Numbered from the stretch's first letter, positions 7,604-16,658 are shown. The stretch: DNA of 50,436 bases from Micromonospora zingiberis (GCF_004331455.1 NZ_SJJR01000030.1:1-50436); one strand, 5' to 3'. The notes: generated by a model not told the origin, from the sequence alone. Numbers and translations are program-made.

Positions 7604-8509
7604 ATGAGGATGCGCATCCTGATGGCCGGCGCGTCCGGCTTCCTCGGCACCCGACTGGTCGACCTGCTCGTCGCCGACGGGCACCAGGTGACCCGGCTGG
7701 TCCGCCGGGCGCCGCGTACCCCTGACGAGCGGCAGTGGTCGCCGTCCGCGGCGCAACTGGACCCGGCGCTGGTGGCCGAGGCGGACGCGGTGGTCAACCT
7801 GGCCGGCGCCGGGGTGGGCGACCGGCGCTGGAACGACCGGTACAAGCAGCTGATCCGGTCCAGCCGGGTGGACACCACCAGCACGCTGGCCATCACCATC
7901 GCCGGCCTGCCGGCCGCCGACCGGCCCGAGGTGCTGTTGAACGCCTCGGCGATCGGCTGGTACGGCAACACCGGCGACCGGGTCGTCGAGGAGGACGCGC
8001 CGGCCGGTGAGGGCTTCCTCGCCGACGTCGCCCGGGTGTGGGAGGCCGCGACCCGGCCAGCCGAGGACGCCGGGGTACGGGTGGTGCGGCTGCGCACCGG
8101 GCTGCCCCTGCACCGCGACGGCGGACTGCTCAAGCCGATGCTGCTGCCGTTCAAGCTGGGCATCGCCGGGCGGCTGGGCAGCGGGCGGCAGTGGATCCCG
8201 TGGATCTCGATGGTCGACTGGCTGAACGCCAGCACCTACCTGCTCGCCCACGCCGATTTGGCCGGGCCGGTGAACGTGGTCGGCCCGGCACCGGTCACCA
8301 ACGCCGAGTTCACCCGGGAACTGGCCCGGCAACTGCACCGTCCCGCCGTCATCCCGATCCCGGCCCTGGCCCTCAGGGCCGCCCTCGGCGGCTTCGCCCA
8401 GGAGGCGCTGACCAGCACCCGCGTCCTACCCGGCGTGCTGACCCGCGCCGCCTTCACCTTCCGCCACCCCGACCTTCCCAGCGCCCTGCACGCCGCGCTG
8501 CACGACTGA
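7604..8509 (+). CDS. TIGR01777 family NAD(P)-binding epimerase
   Basis: 301 residues. The N-terminus is a Rossmann fold with the extended-SDR motif MAGASGFLGTRLVDLL (about residues 6-21). Family hallmarks follow: VVNLAGAGVGDRRW, LLNASAIGWYGNTGD (family form of the active-site S/Y region) and a C-terminal VLPGVLTRAAFTFRHPDL, the DUF1731 tail. Homologues (YfcH, SulA-like) are predicted epimerases of unknown substrate. ATG 7604 and ATG 7610 are both possible; 7610 would fit a leaderless start after AAGAT. Confidence 0.88.
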   Translation: MRMRILMAGASGFLGTRLVDLLVADGHQVTRLVRRAPRTPDERQWSPSAAQLDPALVAEADAVVNLAGAGVGDRRWNDRYKQLIRSSRVDTTSTLAITIAGLPAADRPEVLLNASAIGWYGNTGDRVVEEDAPAGEGFLADVARVWEAATRPAEDAGVRVVRLRTGLPLHRDGGLLKPMLLPFKLGIAGRLGSGRQWIPWISMVDWLNASTYLLAHADLAGPVNVVGPAPVTNAEFTRELARQLHRPAVIPIPALALRAALGGFAQEALTSTRVLPGVLTRAAFTFRHPDLPSALHAALHD

Positions 8510-8547
8510 CCTCGCCGGGCGCGCTGACCTCGCCCCGACCTCGCCGC

Positions 8548-8578
8548 GCCCCGACCGTGCCGGGCGTCGGGTCGGGGC
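8548..8578. terminator. Hairpin between convergent genes
   Basis: Arms GCCCCGACC (8548-8556) and GGTCGGGGC (8570-8578) around a 13-base loop, between the epimerase and esterase 3' ends. It lacks a T-run. Confidence 0.6.
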
Positions 8579-8581
8579 CGG

Positions 8582-9796
8582 TCAGCAGCCGACGACCCAG
8601 TGGTTGGCGGCGGTCTGGCGCAGGGTGGTGGTGTGGAAGGTGTTGTACAGCCCCATTCGTTGGTTCGAGCCGTTGGCGTAGGCGTAGCCGCCGGAGTGGT
8701 AGGCGCGGCCGGCGGTCACGTGGGCGTAGTTGCTGGCGGTGACGCAGGTCGGGGCGCTGGTGGGGCTGGGCGACGCGGTCGGGCTCGGGGTGGCCGACGG
8801 CGTCGGGCTGGGCGCCGTCGGGCCGTCCAGGCCGAAGAAGACCGCGTCACGGTACGCCGAGCAGATGGTGTTCAGGAAGTACGCGCCAGTGCTGCCGCAC
8901 TGGTCCACGCCCGAGCCGGGGTTGACCGGGGTGCCGTGGCCCATGCCGGAGATCCGGTAGACGCGGACCGCGTCGTTTCCGTACACCTCCAGGCTGGTGC
9001 CACCGGGCAGTTGCGCGGTGCTGGTCGGGGTCTGCGACACGCCGAGCACGTTGGTCCACTGGTCGCGGGACTCGGTGGCGTTGGCCACCGCCACCGTGTA
9101 GTCGGCGGTGCCGTGCCAGACCGCCACCTTCGGGCGCGGGCCGGCATAGCCGGGGTGGGCGTTGCGCACCAGGTCGCCCCACTGCGCCGGGGTCTTGTCC
9201 ACCCCCGGGTTCATGCAGGTGAAGGCGTTGAGCGTCCCGGTGGCGCAGCGGTACGGGATGCCGGCGACGACCGAGCCGGCGGCGAAGACGTCCGGGTAGG
9301 TGGCGAGCAGGGTCGCGCTCATCGCGCCGCCGGCCGACAGGCCGCTGACGTACACCCGGTTGGCGGCCGTGCCGTAGGAGGACCTGGCATGGTCGACCAT
9401 CTGCTTGATGGACAGCGCCTCGCCCTGGCCCCGGGTGGTGTCGCCGGTCTCGAACCAGTTGAAGCAGGTGCTGGAGTTGTTGGCGGACCGCTGCTCGGGC
9501 ACGATCAGCGCGAACTTCCACTGGTCGGCGTACTTCTGCCAGCCCGAGTTGGCGAAGTAGCCGGCGGCGTTCTGGGTGCAGCCGTGCAGCAGGACGACGG
9601 CGGGGGCGCCGGACGGCAGGTTGTCCGGCCGGTAGGCGTACATGGCGAGGTTGCCGGGGTTGGAGCCGAAGCTGGTGACCTGGGTCAGGGTCGCGGCCTG
9701 GGCGGGGGCGGCGGCCGCCACCAGCGCGGCGGCGGCCACCACCAGGCCGGCCAGCATGCCGGCGAGCCGGCCGGAGAGAGTACGGGTGCGACGCAC
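8582..9796 (-). CDS. Secreted PHB-depolymerase-type esterase with C-terminal add-on domain
   Basis: 404 residues from GTG 9796, preceded by GGAGG. The signal peptide is RRTRTLSGRLAG followed by a long Ala/Val core ending APAQA. The alpha/beta-hydrolase core has the oxyanion loop LLHGCTQN, the nucleophile elbow GLSAGG and a late histidine in GMGHGTPV, as in short-chain polyhydroxyalkanoate depolymerases and feruloyl/acetylxylan esterases of the LpqC type. A Pro/Ser/Thr linker (about residues 325-350) leads to a small domain of about 50 residues framed by two cysteines, likely a binding module. Substrate is uncertain. Confidence 0.87.
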   Translation of the reverse strand: MRRTRTLSGRLAGMLAGLVVAAAALVAAAAPAQAATLTQVTSFGSNPGNLAMYAYRPDNLPSGAPAVVLLHGCTQNAAGYFANSGWQKYADQWKFALIVPEQRSANNSSTCFNWFETGDTTRGQGEALSIKQMVDHARSSYGTAANRVYVSGLSAGGAMSATLLATYPDVFAAGSVVAGIPYRCATGTLNAFTCMNPGVDKTPAQWGDLVRNAHPGYAGPRPKVAVWHGTADYTVAVANATESRDQWTNVLGVSQTPTSTAQLPGGTSLEVYGNDAVRVYRISGMGHGTPVNPGSGVDQCGSTGAYFLNTICSAYRDAVFFGLDGPTAPSPTPSATPSPTASPSPTSAPTCVTASNYAHVTAGRAYHSGGYAYANGSNQRMGLYNTFHTTTLRQTAANHWVVGC

Positions 9797-9959
9797 GGGA
9801 CCTCCAGGGGATGTGTGAGCTGGGTCACCGATGATTGCCGCGAGGTTACGCAGATGTGTCTCCCCGGTGACATGGCGAGGGTGCACACATTCGTCGATGT
9901 CCGGGTGTGGCCCACCGGGCAATCCGCCCGATCGCCAGGTGTCGGGCACCGCCCAGACT

Positions 9960-10016
9960 GTTAACAGGGGGCCCTTTATCTACTCCAGGCGATAACAAGG
10001 GGCCCTTCCTTGCACC
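9960..10016. repeat. Intergenic GTTAACAAGGGGCCCTT-type repeat, family D, copy 1
   Basis: Two imperfect tandem half-units, GTTAACAGGGGGCCCTTT (9960-9977) and ATAACAAGGGGCCCTTCC (9992-10009), joined by ATCTACTCCAGGCG. Each half carries the palindrome AAGGGGCCCTT or a variant. The same two-unit structure recurs at 25568-25620. It lies between the divergent esterase and membrane-protein genes; the rest of that 265-base gap is promoter space. Confidence 0.75.
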
Positions 10017-10048
10017 TGGAAGGTGCCGGCGTGTCCGGGTGCGGTTGG

Positions 10049-10054
10049 TAACGT
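10049..10054 (+). promoter_or_regulatory. -10 box for a leaderless mRNA
   Basis: TAACGT, seven bases before the GTG start at 10062. No Shine-Dalgarno site is present. Confidence 0.5.
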
Positions 10055-10061
10055 CCGCTAG

Positions 10062-11879
10062 GTGCCCACCTCGCCGTCCGTGGCGTCCGCGCCCACCTCG
10101 CCAGTACGTGTCACCCGTGATCGTCGCGCCGACCTGATCGTGACACTTGTCGCGCTGGCGCTCGCCGTCTGGGTGACCAGCGGGTTGTGGCGGGACCCGA
10201 ACGGTCGCGCGATCACCGTCAACTCCAGCGACCAGGCGCTGTTCGAGTGGCTGCTCGCCTTCGGCGGGCACGCGGTCAGCCACGGGGAGAACCCGCTCTA
10301 CACGTATCTGATCAACGTCCCGGACGGGGTGAACCTCGCGGTCAACACCTCGATCACCGTGTACGCGGTGGTCTTCGCCCCACTGACGTACCTGATCGGA
10401 CCGCCGGCCACCTTCCTGGTGATCCTGACCCTGAACCTGGCCGCCACCGCCCTCGCCTGGTACTGGCTGCTCTCCCGGCACCTGGTCCGCAGCCCGCTCG
10501 CCGCCGCGGTCGGCGGACTGTTCATCGGCTTCTCCCCCGGCATGGTCTCGCACGCCAACGCCCACCTGAACTGGACCGCCGGCTGGCTGGTGCCGCTGCT
10601 GGTGTGGCGGGTGTTCGCGCTGCGCCGCCCCGGGCGCTGGCTGCGCGACGGCGTGATCCTCGGGCTGCTCGTCGCCGTCGCCTTCTCGATCGCCGCCGAA
10701 GGGCTGTTCTTCACCGCGCTGGCACTCGGTCTCTTCGTCGCCGTCTGGGCGCTGCACCCGGCCAACCGCGCCGAGGCCCGCGCCGTGCTGCCGTCGTTCC
10801 TGCGCGGCCTCGCGGTGACGGCGGTGGTCGCCGGAGCGCTGCTGGCGTACCCGCTGTGGCTGCACTTCGCCGGGCCGCAGCGCTTCCACGGCACCGGCTT
10901 CGACCCGGTGATCCACTCCGAGGACATCGCGGCGTACGCCGCCTATCCCCGCCGCTCGCTGGCGGGCGAGGCCGGGTTGCGTACCTCGCTGGCCCCGAAC
11001 CCCACCGAGGAGAACTCGTTCTTCGGCCTACCGCTGCTGGTGCTCGCCGCCGGTTGCTTCGTGCTGCTGTGGCGGCGCGCCGACCCGCGCCGCCGGGCCA
11101 CCCTGTGGGCGCTCGGCATCCTGGCGGTGGCTTTCGCCGTACTCTCCTTCGGGCCGGTGGCGAAGGTCGACGGCCGGCGTACCGACCTGCCCATGCCGTT
11201 CGACCTGCTCGGGCACCTGCCGGTGGTGAACGCCGCGCTGCCCGCCCGGCTCGCGCTGGTGGTGACACCGGTGATCGGCCTGCTGCTGGCGTACGCCATC
11301 GACCAGTTGCGTCAGCGTCCACCGCGCCGGGCCGCGGCGGTGGCCTGGACGGTCGGCTTCGTGGTGGCGCTGGTGCCGCTGCTGCCGACCCCGCTGCTGA
11401 CCGTCGAACGCGAGCCGATCCCCCGCTTCATCACCTCGGGCGCCTGGCGGGAGTACGTCTCCCCCGGCGGCGTGCTGACTCCCGCCCCGCTGGCCCTGGA
11501 CGTCTACCCCGACGGCCAGCGTTGGCAGGCGTACGCGCTGGCCAACCGGCAGGGCGAGTTCGCCATCCCGTCCGGCTTCTTCCTCGGACCGGGCGGCCCC
11601 GATGGCCGGGGCCGGATCGGGCCGGTGCCCCGCCCCTTCGGCGCGCTGCTGGACCAGGCCGCCCGCACCGGACTGCCGCCGATCGTCACCGAGGGCACCC
11701 GCGAGGAGGTCAAGGCCGACCTGGAGCACTGGCGGGTCGAGACGGTGGTGCTCGTCGACGAGGTGCACGGCGCCAAGTGGGCGGTCGACGAGGAGGCCCT
11801 GCGCCGGACGCTGACCATGCTGCTCGGCGAACCGGAACGGGTCGAGGACGTCTGGCTCTGGCGGGTCCGGCAGAACTGA
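10062..11879 (+). CDS. Multi-pass membrane protein, probable GT-C-fold glycosyltransferase
   Basis: 605 residues with about 11 hydrophobic helices in the first 400 residues and a soluble C-terminal region of about 180 residues. The first extracytoplasmic loop holds NSSDQALFEWLL (about residues 48-59), where GT-C enzymes keep their acidic catalytic residue. That suggests a polyprenyl-phosphate-sugar-dependent transferase of the arabinosyl/mannosyltransferase kind. No exact family is recognised. The GTG start lies 7 bases after a -10 box. It is followed after 68 bases by lipB on the same strand. Confidence 0.7.
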   Translation: MPTSPSVASAPTSPVRVTRDRRADLIVTLVALALAVWVTSGLWRDPNGRAITVNSSDQALFEWLLAFGGHAVSHGENPLYTYLINVPDGVNLAVNTSITVYAVVFAPLTYLIGPPATFLVILTLNLAATALAWYWLLSRHLVRSPLAAAVGGLFIGFSPGMVSHANAHLNWTAGWLVPLLVWRVFALRRPGRWLRDGVILGLLVAVAFSIAAEGLFFTALALGLFVAVWALHPANRAEARAVLPSFLRGLAVTAVVAGALLAYPLWLHFAGPQRFHGTGFDPVIHSEDIAAYAAYPRRSLAGEAGLRTSLAPNPTEENSFFGLPLLVLAAGCFVLLWRRADPRRRATLWALGILAVAFAVLSFGPVAKVDGRRTDLPMPFDLLGHLPVVNAALPARLALVVTPVIGLLLAYAIDQLRQRPPRRAAAVAWTVGFVVALVPLLPTPLLTVEREPIPRFITSGAWREYVSPGGVLTPAPLALDVYPDGQRWQAYALANRQGEFAIPSGFFLGPGGPDGRGRIGPVPRPFGALLDQAARTGLPPIVTEGTREEVKADLEHWRVETVVLVDEVHGAKWAVDEEALRRTLTMLLGEPERVEDVWLWRVRQN

Positions 11880-11934
11880 CCACAGCGGTTCGTGGGTGAG
11901 CCGGCTCACCACAGGTGACCAGCGAGTACGGGTC

Positions 11935-11940
11935 TAGGCT
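11935..11940 (+). promoter_or_regulatory. -10 box of lipB
   Basis: TAGGCT, seven bases before GTG 11948, with no ribosome site between; predicts leaderless lipB mRNA. Confidence 0.65.
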
Positions 11941-11947
11941 TGGACTC

Positions 11948-12601
11948 GTGACCACGACGACCTCCGGCCTGACGGCCGTTCGCGCCGGTGTCCTCGACTA
12001 CACCGCGGCCTGGGACGAGCAGCGCCGCCTGCACGAGGCGGTGACCGCCGGCGAGTCCGGAGACACCGTGCTGCTGCTGGAGCACCCGAGCGTCTACACC
12101 GCCGGCAAGCGCACCGAGCCGTGGGACCGCCCGGTCGACGGCACCCCGGTGGTCGACGTGGACCGGGGCGGCAAGATCACCTGGCACGGCCCCGGGCAGT
12201 TGGTCGGCTACCCGATCCTGCGGCTACCCGACCCGGTCGACGTGGTCGCGTACGTGCGGCGGGTCGAGCAGATGCTGATCGACGTGTGCGCCGAGTTCGG
12301 CCTGACCGCCGGCCGCGTCGAGGGCCGCAGCGGCGTCTGGGTGCCGGACGACGAGCGGGGCCCGGCCCGCAAGGTGGCCGCCATCGGCATCCGGGTCGCC
12401 CGGGGGGTCACCCTGCACGGCTTCTCGATCAACTGCGACTGCGACCTGACCCACTTCGACAAGATCGTCCCGTGCGGCATCCGCGACGCCGGCGTCACCT
12501 CCCTGACCGCCGAACTGGGCCGCCCCATCACCACCGCCGACGTACTCCCCGTCGTCGAAACCCACCTCCCCACCATCACCACCCCCGGCCCGACGCGTTG
12601 A
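11948..12601 (+). CDS. lipB: Octanoyltransferase LipB
   Basis: 217 residues. It moves the octanoyl group from octanoyl-ACP to the lipoyl domains of 2-oxoacid dehydrogenases and GcvH, the first step of protein lipoylation. The family signature RGGKITWHGPGQLVGYPI (about residues 77-94) is intact. The catalytic pair is Lys142 (KVAAIGIR) and Cys176 (IVPCGI). GTG 11948 is chosen over upstream GTG 11915 because it lies 7 bases after the TAGGCT box and fits the family length. Its TGA stop is formed by the first bases of the palindromic element at 12597. lipA follows. Confidence 0.97.
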   Translation: MTTTTSGLTAVRAGVLDYTAAWDEQRRLHEAVTAGESGDTVLLLEHPSVYTAGKRTEPWDRPVDGTPVVDVDRGGKITWHGPGQLVGYPILRLPDPVDVVAYVRRVEQMLIDVCAEFGLTAGRVEGRSGVWVPDDERGPARKVAAIGIRVARGVTLHGFSINCDCDLTHFDKIVPCGIRDAGVTSLTAELGRPITTADVLPVVETHLPTITTPGPTR

Positions 12602-12656
12602 TCAAGAGGTTTGCGTCAGGATCCCCGCTGGTCCAGACGCAAACCTCTTGATCAAC
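12597..12656. repeat. Intergenic palindrome family B, copy 1 (supplies the lipB stop)
   Basis: A 60-bp element: two perfectly complementary 21-base arms, 12597-12617 (begins GTTGATCAAGAGGTTTGC) and 12636-12656, around an 18-base loop starting AGGATCCCCGCTG. Copy 2 at 18859-18918 has the same length, arms and loop start. The TGA of lipB (12599-12601) lies in the left arm. It could also act as a terminator. Confidence 0.85.
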
Positions 12657-12777
12657 GGGGGAAAGGGGTGCGCGGCGTTGGGGTGTGACCCGGGTTGGCG
12701 GTGGGCGGTGTTAGGCGTCACAGGATTTGCGGGGTGACGGCGGTCGCCCGCAGTTCATCGACGGGCACCACCCGGCG

Positions 12778-12783
12778 TAGGCT
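12778..12783 (+). promoter_or_regulatory. -10 box of lipA
   Basis: TAGGCT, seven bases (CGTTTTT) before GTG 12791; predicts leaderless lipA mRNA, separate from lipB. Confidence 0.65.
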
Positions 12784-12790
12784 CGTTTTT

Positions 12791-13786
12791 GTGACGATCG
12801 AGCGCTCCGCAACCACGACCGGCCAGGCCGCAGGTACCGCGACGCCCGCACCCGAGGGGCGGCGGCTGCTGCGGATCGAGGCCCGTAACGCCGAGACGCC
12901 GATCGAACGCAAACCACCGTGGATCAAGGTCAAGGCCAAGATGGGCCCGGAGTACACCCAGCTACGTGGGCTGGTCGCCCGCGAAGGGCTGCACACGGTG
13001 TGCCAGGAGGCCGGCTGCCCCAACATCTACGAGTGCTGGGAGGACCGCGAGGCCACCTTCCTCATCGGTGGCGACCAGTGCACCCGCCGCTGCGACTTCT
13101 GCCAGATCGACACCGGCAAGCCGGCCGAGTTCGACGCCGACGAGCCGCGCCGGGTGGCCGAGTCGGTGGTGTCGATGGGCCTGCGGTACGCCACCATCAC
13201 CGGCGTCGCCCGCGACGACCTGCCCGACGGCGGTGCCTGGCTGTACGCCGAGACCGTCCGCCAGATCCACGCCCTCCAGCCCGGCTGCGGCGTGGAGCTG
13301 CTGATCCCCGACTTCAACGCCGTACCGGAGCAGCTCGCCGAGGTCTTCGGCGCCCGCCCCGAGGTACTCGCGCACAACGTCGAGACGGTGCCGCGGATCT
13401 TCAAGCGGATCCGGCCGGCGTTCCGCTACGAGCGGTCGCTGGACGTGATCAGGCAGGCCCGCGCCGCCGGCCTGGTGACCAAGAGCAACCTGATCCTGGG
13501 CCTCGGCGAGGAGCGTACGGAGATCTCCCAGGCGCTACGCGACCTGCACGACGCCGGCTGCGAGCTGATCACCATCACCCAGTACCTCCGCCCCTCGCCC
13601 CGGCACCACCCGGTGGAGCGTTGGGTCAAGCCGGAGGAGTTCGTCGAGCTGAGCGCCGAGGCCGAGGAGATCGGCTTCGCCGGGGTGATGAGCGGGCCGC
13701 TGGTCCGCTCGTCGTACCGCGCCGGCCGCCTCTACCAGCAGGCCCTCGCCGCCCGCGAGCACGTCGGCGCCGTCGCCGCCGGCTGA
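12791..13786 (+). CDS. lipA: Lipoyl synthase LipA
   Basis: 331 residues. This radical-SAM enzyme inserts two sulfurs into protein-bound octanoyl groups, completing the lipoate made by LipB. Both iron-sulfur cluster sites are complete: the auxiliary cluster cysteines C71, C76 and C82 (CQEAGCPNIYECW) and the SAM cluster C97-x3-C101-x2-C104 (CTRRCDFC). The family C-terminal RSSY motif is present (VRSSYRAG). GTG 12791 is preferred to the in-frame 12695 start because of the -10 spacing and family length. Confidence 0.97.
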   Translation: MTIERSATTTGQAAGTATPAPEGRRLLRIEARNAETPIERKPPWIKVKAKMGPEYTQLRGLVAREGLHTVCQEAGCPNIYECWEDREATFLIGGDQCTRRCDFCQIDTGKPAEFDADEPRRVAESVVSMGLRYATITGVARDDLPDGGAWLYAETVRQIHALQPGCGVELLIPDFNAVPEQLAEVFGARPEVLAHNVETVPRIFKRIRPAFRYERSLDVIRQARAAGLVTKSNLILGLGEERTEISQALRDLHDAGCELITITQYLRPSPRHHPVERWVKPEEFVELSAEAEEIGFAGVMSGPLVRSSYRAGRLYQQALAAREHVGAVAAG

Positions 13787-13847
13787 GCGGGCCGCCGCGC
13801 CGGTGCGGCCGCCGTCCGCCGCGCCGGCCAGGTGCCATGATCGGCAG

Positions 13848-15653
13848 GTGACCGCCGACGTACGCCGAGAGCCACATCCCGCGCTACGCGCGCTGCCGGC
13901 GGCCCTACGTACGCTGCCCGACTCGCTGCGGCGGCACGGCTCCCGGCTGCCCGTGCTGCTCACCGTGCTCGCGTTCCTCGCCGGAGTGGGTTACCGCCTC
14001 GGCCTGATGCTGTTCGCCGCGCCGCCCACCAACAGCGACGAGGCCACCATGGGCCTGGCCGCCCTGCACATCTCGCGCGGCCAGGAGTTCCCCATCTGGT
14101 TCTACGGCCAGTCGTACATGGGCACCCTTGAGGCGTGGCTGGCCGCGCCGCTGTTCGCCGTGGCCGGTCCGACCACGTTCGCCCTGCGGCTACCCACCCT
14201 GGCGATGTACGCGCTGTTCGTCCTGCTGAGTTGGCGGTTGACGCTGCGGTTGACCGGGGACCACTGGTTCGCCCTGCTGGTGGTCGCCCTGCTCGCCCTC
14301 GGCTCGGACCGGATCGTCAAGAACCAGCTGATCGCCGGTGGCGGGTACCCGGAGATGAACGTGGCCGGGGTGGCCCTGGCCCTGCTGACGTACGACCTGG
14401 CGGCCCGGCGGCCCGGTCGGCGGCTGCCCCGCTGGGCGGCCTGGGGTTTCGTCGCCGGGCTGATGGTCTGGGTCGATCCGCTGGTGCTGCCGTACGTGGG
14501 GGCCACCGGGCTGGTGCTGGTGGCGTTCTGCTGGCGTGACCTGCGCGGTGGCGCCGGGATGCTGCTCGGGTTCGGTGCCCTGGTCGGCGCGGCGCCGCTG
14601 CTGGTGGACAGCCTGCTGGCGGGCCGCAACCCGCTCGCCGCGGTGCTCACCGCCAGCGGCGCCGACCAGGCCGCCGGATGGGCCGACCGGCTGTACGGCG
14701 GGCTGGTGCTCGGTCCCGCGCTCGGCATGGGCTTCTGCGACCCGGGCCGCTGTGCCGGCTGGCAGCTCTGGTGGGCAGCGGCACTCCCGGTCCTGCTGCT
14801 CGGCGCCGCCCTGACCGCCTGGCGCACCCTCCGCCAGCCACCCGCCTTCCCCGCCCCGCCCGCAGGCCGAGGTGATGGCGCGGGCCCGGTGCCGACAACG
14901 CGAACGTCGGTGTCGGCCGGGTCGGTGTCGGCCGGATCGGCGTCGGTGTCGGCCGGGTCGGTGTCAGGGCTGGCCGGGTCGGTGTCGACGCGAAGGTCTG
15001 TCGGCGCCGACGCCGGGGCGGTACGGGTCGGGGCGGCGGTGGCGCTCGCGCTCGTCGTGGCGGCGGTGGCGACCGTGGCGGCGTACACGGTCAGCAGCGC
15101 CGCCGGGCGGACGCCGGTGGAGAGTTCCCGGTACCTCTCCTGCCTGCTGATCTCCGTACCGGTGCTGCTGTGGCCGCTGTGGACGGCGGCCCGCCGACGG
15201 GCGAACCGGCCGGGGCGCACCACCACCGTGCTGGCGCGGATCGCGGCGGTCGGGGTCCTCGTGGCCACCCTCGGCACCGCCGCCGTCGCCACGGCCGGCG
15301 CGATCGGCGCCGCCCCGGCCGCCCAGGCCGCCGAGAAACGCCACGACGCGCTGGTCGCCGCGCTGCGCGAGCGGGGCGTACGGCACGTCTACGCCACCTA
15401 CTGGACCTGTAACCGGCTCACCTTCGCCAGTGTCGAGGAGGTGGTCTGTGCCGTCGTCGACGATGACCTGAACCCGGGCCACGACCGCTACCAGCCGTAC
15501 CGTCGGGCGGTGGCAGCGTCGGCCGGGGCGGCCTGGGTCGCGCCCGACGACTCCCCGCTCGCGGCCCGCCTGGACGAGCGGCTGCACGCCGCGTCCGGCA
15601 CACTCACCCTGCTCAGGCTCGACGGCTGGCGCGTGTACCTCCCCCGCACCTGA
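13848..15653 (+). CDS. Multi-pass membrane protein, GT-C glycosyltransferase-like, with low-complexity insert
   Basis: 601 residues, about 10-11 transmembrane helices. The first external loop has the GT-C-type acidic motif APPTNSDEATMGL (about residues 60-72), followed by FPIWFYGQSYMGTLEAW, as in ArnT/PMT-related glycosyltransferases. A low-complexity insert rich in Ser, Val, Ala and Gly (about residues 352-385, SVSAG repeats) interrupts the helical part and is encoded by a minisatellite at 14905-14990. The C-terminal 130 residues are soluble. The GTG start at 13848 follows CATGAT by 6 bases, suggesting a leaderless mRNA. Sugar and acceptor are unknown. Confidence 0.72.
   Translation: MTADVRREPHPALRALPAALRTLPDSLRRHGSRLPVLLTVLAFLAGVGYRLGLMLFAAPPTNSDEATMGLAALHISRGQEFPIWFYGQSYMGTLEAWLAAPLFAVAGPTTFALRLPTLAMYALFVLLSWRLTLRLTGDHWFALLVVALLALGSDRIVKNQLIAGGGYPEMNVAGVALALLTYDLAARRPGRRLPRWAAWGFVAGLMVWVDPLVLPYVGATGLVLVAFCWRDLRGGAGMLLGFGALVGAAPLLVDSLLAGRNPLAAVLTASGADQAAGWADRLYGGLVLGPALGMGFCDPGRCAGWQLWWAAALPVLLLGAALTAWRTLRQPPAFPAPPAGRGDGAGPVPTTRTSVSAGSVSAGSASVSAGSVSGLAGSVSTRRSVGADAGAVRVGAAVALALVVAAVATVAAYTVSSAAGRTPVESSRYLSCLLISVPVLLWPLWTAARRRANRPGRTTTVLARIAAVGVLVATLGTAAVATAGAIGAAPAAQAAEKRHDALVAALRERGVRHVYATYWTCNRLTFASVEEVVCAVVDDDLNPGHDRYQPYRRAVAASAGAAWVAPDDSPLAARLDERLHAASGTLTLLRLDGWRVYLPRT
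14905..14990 (+). repeat. In-frame minisatellite inside a membrane protein gene
   Basis: About five to six imperfect copies of GTCGGTGTCGGCCGG-like 15-mers, keeping the reading frame and encoding SVSAG repeats. Confidence 0.7.
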
Positions 15654-15807
15654 CCTGGGTCGCCGGGGCGCTGGCCGAGGTCCGCGTCGCCGAGCGGCAC
15701 CGCGCCGCGCCCGTCGGCGAGCGCGGCCGCCTCGCTTACCGCCGCCGGCCCGCCGCGAGGTCGACGGGCAGGACCGGCCGGGGATCAACGGCCCAGCGCG
15801 CGACCAC

Positions 15808-15813
15808 TAGACT
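15808..15813 (+). promoter_or_regulatory. -10 box of the DUF4191 gene
   Basis: TAGACT, seven bases before ATG 15821; leaderless layout. Confidence 0.6.
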
Positions 15814-15820
15814 TGTCGGC

Positions 15821-16510
15821 ATGGCAAAGCCCCAGGAGAAGGTCTCGTTCGGCCAGCGGTTGAAGCAGATCGGGTTGGTGTTCCGGTTCACCGCCAAGCA
15901 GGACAAGTGGTTCGCGCCGCTGGCCACCGGCGCGGTGCTGATCCCACTCGCGCTGACCGTGGTCGCGGTCGTGCGCTGGGGCTGGCTGTGGCTGCCGCTG
16001 GGCATCCTGTTCGCCCTGCTCTGCCTGCTGATCGTGCTCAACCTGCGGTCCAACCGGGCGATGATGAACGCCGCCGAGGGCCAGCCGGGTGCCGCCGCGC
16101 AGATCATCGAGAGCATGCGTGGCGACTGGCGGGTCTCCCCTGCGGTCAGCTCGACCACCCAGATGGACATGGTCCACCTGGTCATCGGGCGACCCGGCGT
16201 GATCCTGCTGGCGGAGGGCAACCCGCAGCGGATCCGCAACCTGCTCGGCCAGGAGAAGCGCCGGCTCGCCAAGGTGATCGGCAACGCCCCGCTCTACGAC
16301 TACGTGATCGGTCAGGAGGAGGGCGAGCTGCCGATCCGCAAGCTGCGGATGACGCTGATGCGGCTGCCCCGCAACCTCAACGGCAAGGACGTCAACTCCC
16401 TGGACAAGCGCCTCAAGGCCCTCACCGCCCGACCGCAGCTCCCCAAGGGCGCCGTCCCGAAGAACCTCCGCCCACCCCGCGGCGCCTTCCGCCAGATGCG
16501 CGGCCGCTGA
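15821..16510 (+). CDS. DUF4191 family membrane protein
   Basis: 229 residues. The start MAKPQEKVSFGQRLKQIGLVFRFT (given in part) and two adjacent hydrophobic helices (about residues 28-72) match the actinobacterial DUF4191 family. The remainder is a soluble, basic C-terminal domain. It keeps its usual place between lipA and glnA, which is conserved in streptomycetes and mycobacteria. Function is unknown. Confidence 0.92.
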   Translation: MAKPQEKVSFGQRLKQIGLVFRFTAKQDKWFAPLATGAVLIPLALTVVAVVRWGWLWLPLGILFALLCLLIVLNLRSNRAMMNAAEGQPGAAAQIIESMRGDWRVSPAVSSTTQMDMVHLVIGRPGVILLAEGNPQRIRNLLGQEKRRLAKVIGNAPLYDYVIGQEEGELPIRKLRMTLMRLPRNLNGKDVNSLDKRLKALTARPQLPKGAVPKNLRPPRGAFRQMRGR

Positions 16511-16530
16511 CCCACCCCACCACGCACGCA

Positions 16531-16588
16531 CGCCCTCGCACGCCCTCGCACGCCCTCGCACGCCCTCGCACGCCCTCGCACGCCCTCG
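16531..16588. repeat. 10-bp minisatellite
   Basis: Five exact copies of CGCCCTCGCA plus a sixth partial one, starting 20 bases after the DUF4191 stop. It ends directly against hairpin element A copy 2, the mirror of the arrangement at 305-597. Confidence 0.9.
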
Positions 16589-16589
16589 G

Positions 16590-16658
16590 CGATCATGCAC
16601 TTGTGGTCGCCGTTGTGCGGGAAATGCGGCCTTTGCCGGGTCGGAAAGTGCATGATCG
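16590..16658. repeat. Intergenic hairpin element, family A, copy 2
   Basis: Perfect arms CGATCATGCACTT (16590-16602) and AAGTGCATGATCG (16646-16658), 43-base loop. It has the same arms as 305-374. It lies between the convergent DUF4191 and RDD genes, where it may also stop transcription. Confidence 0.8.
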
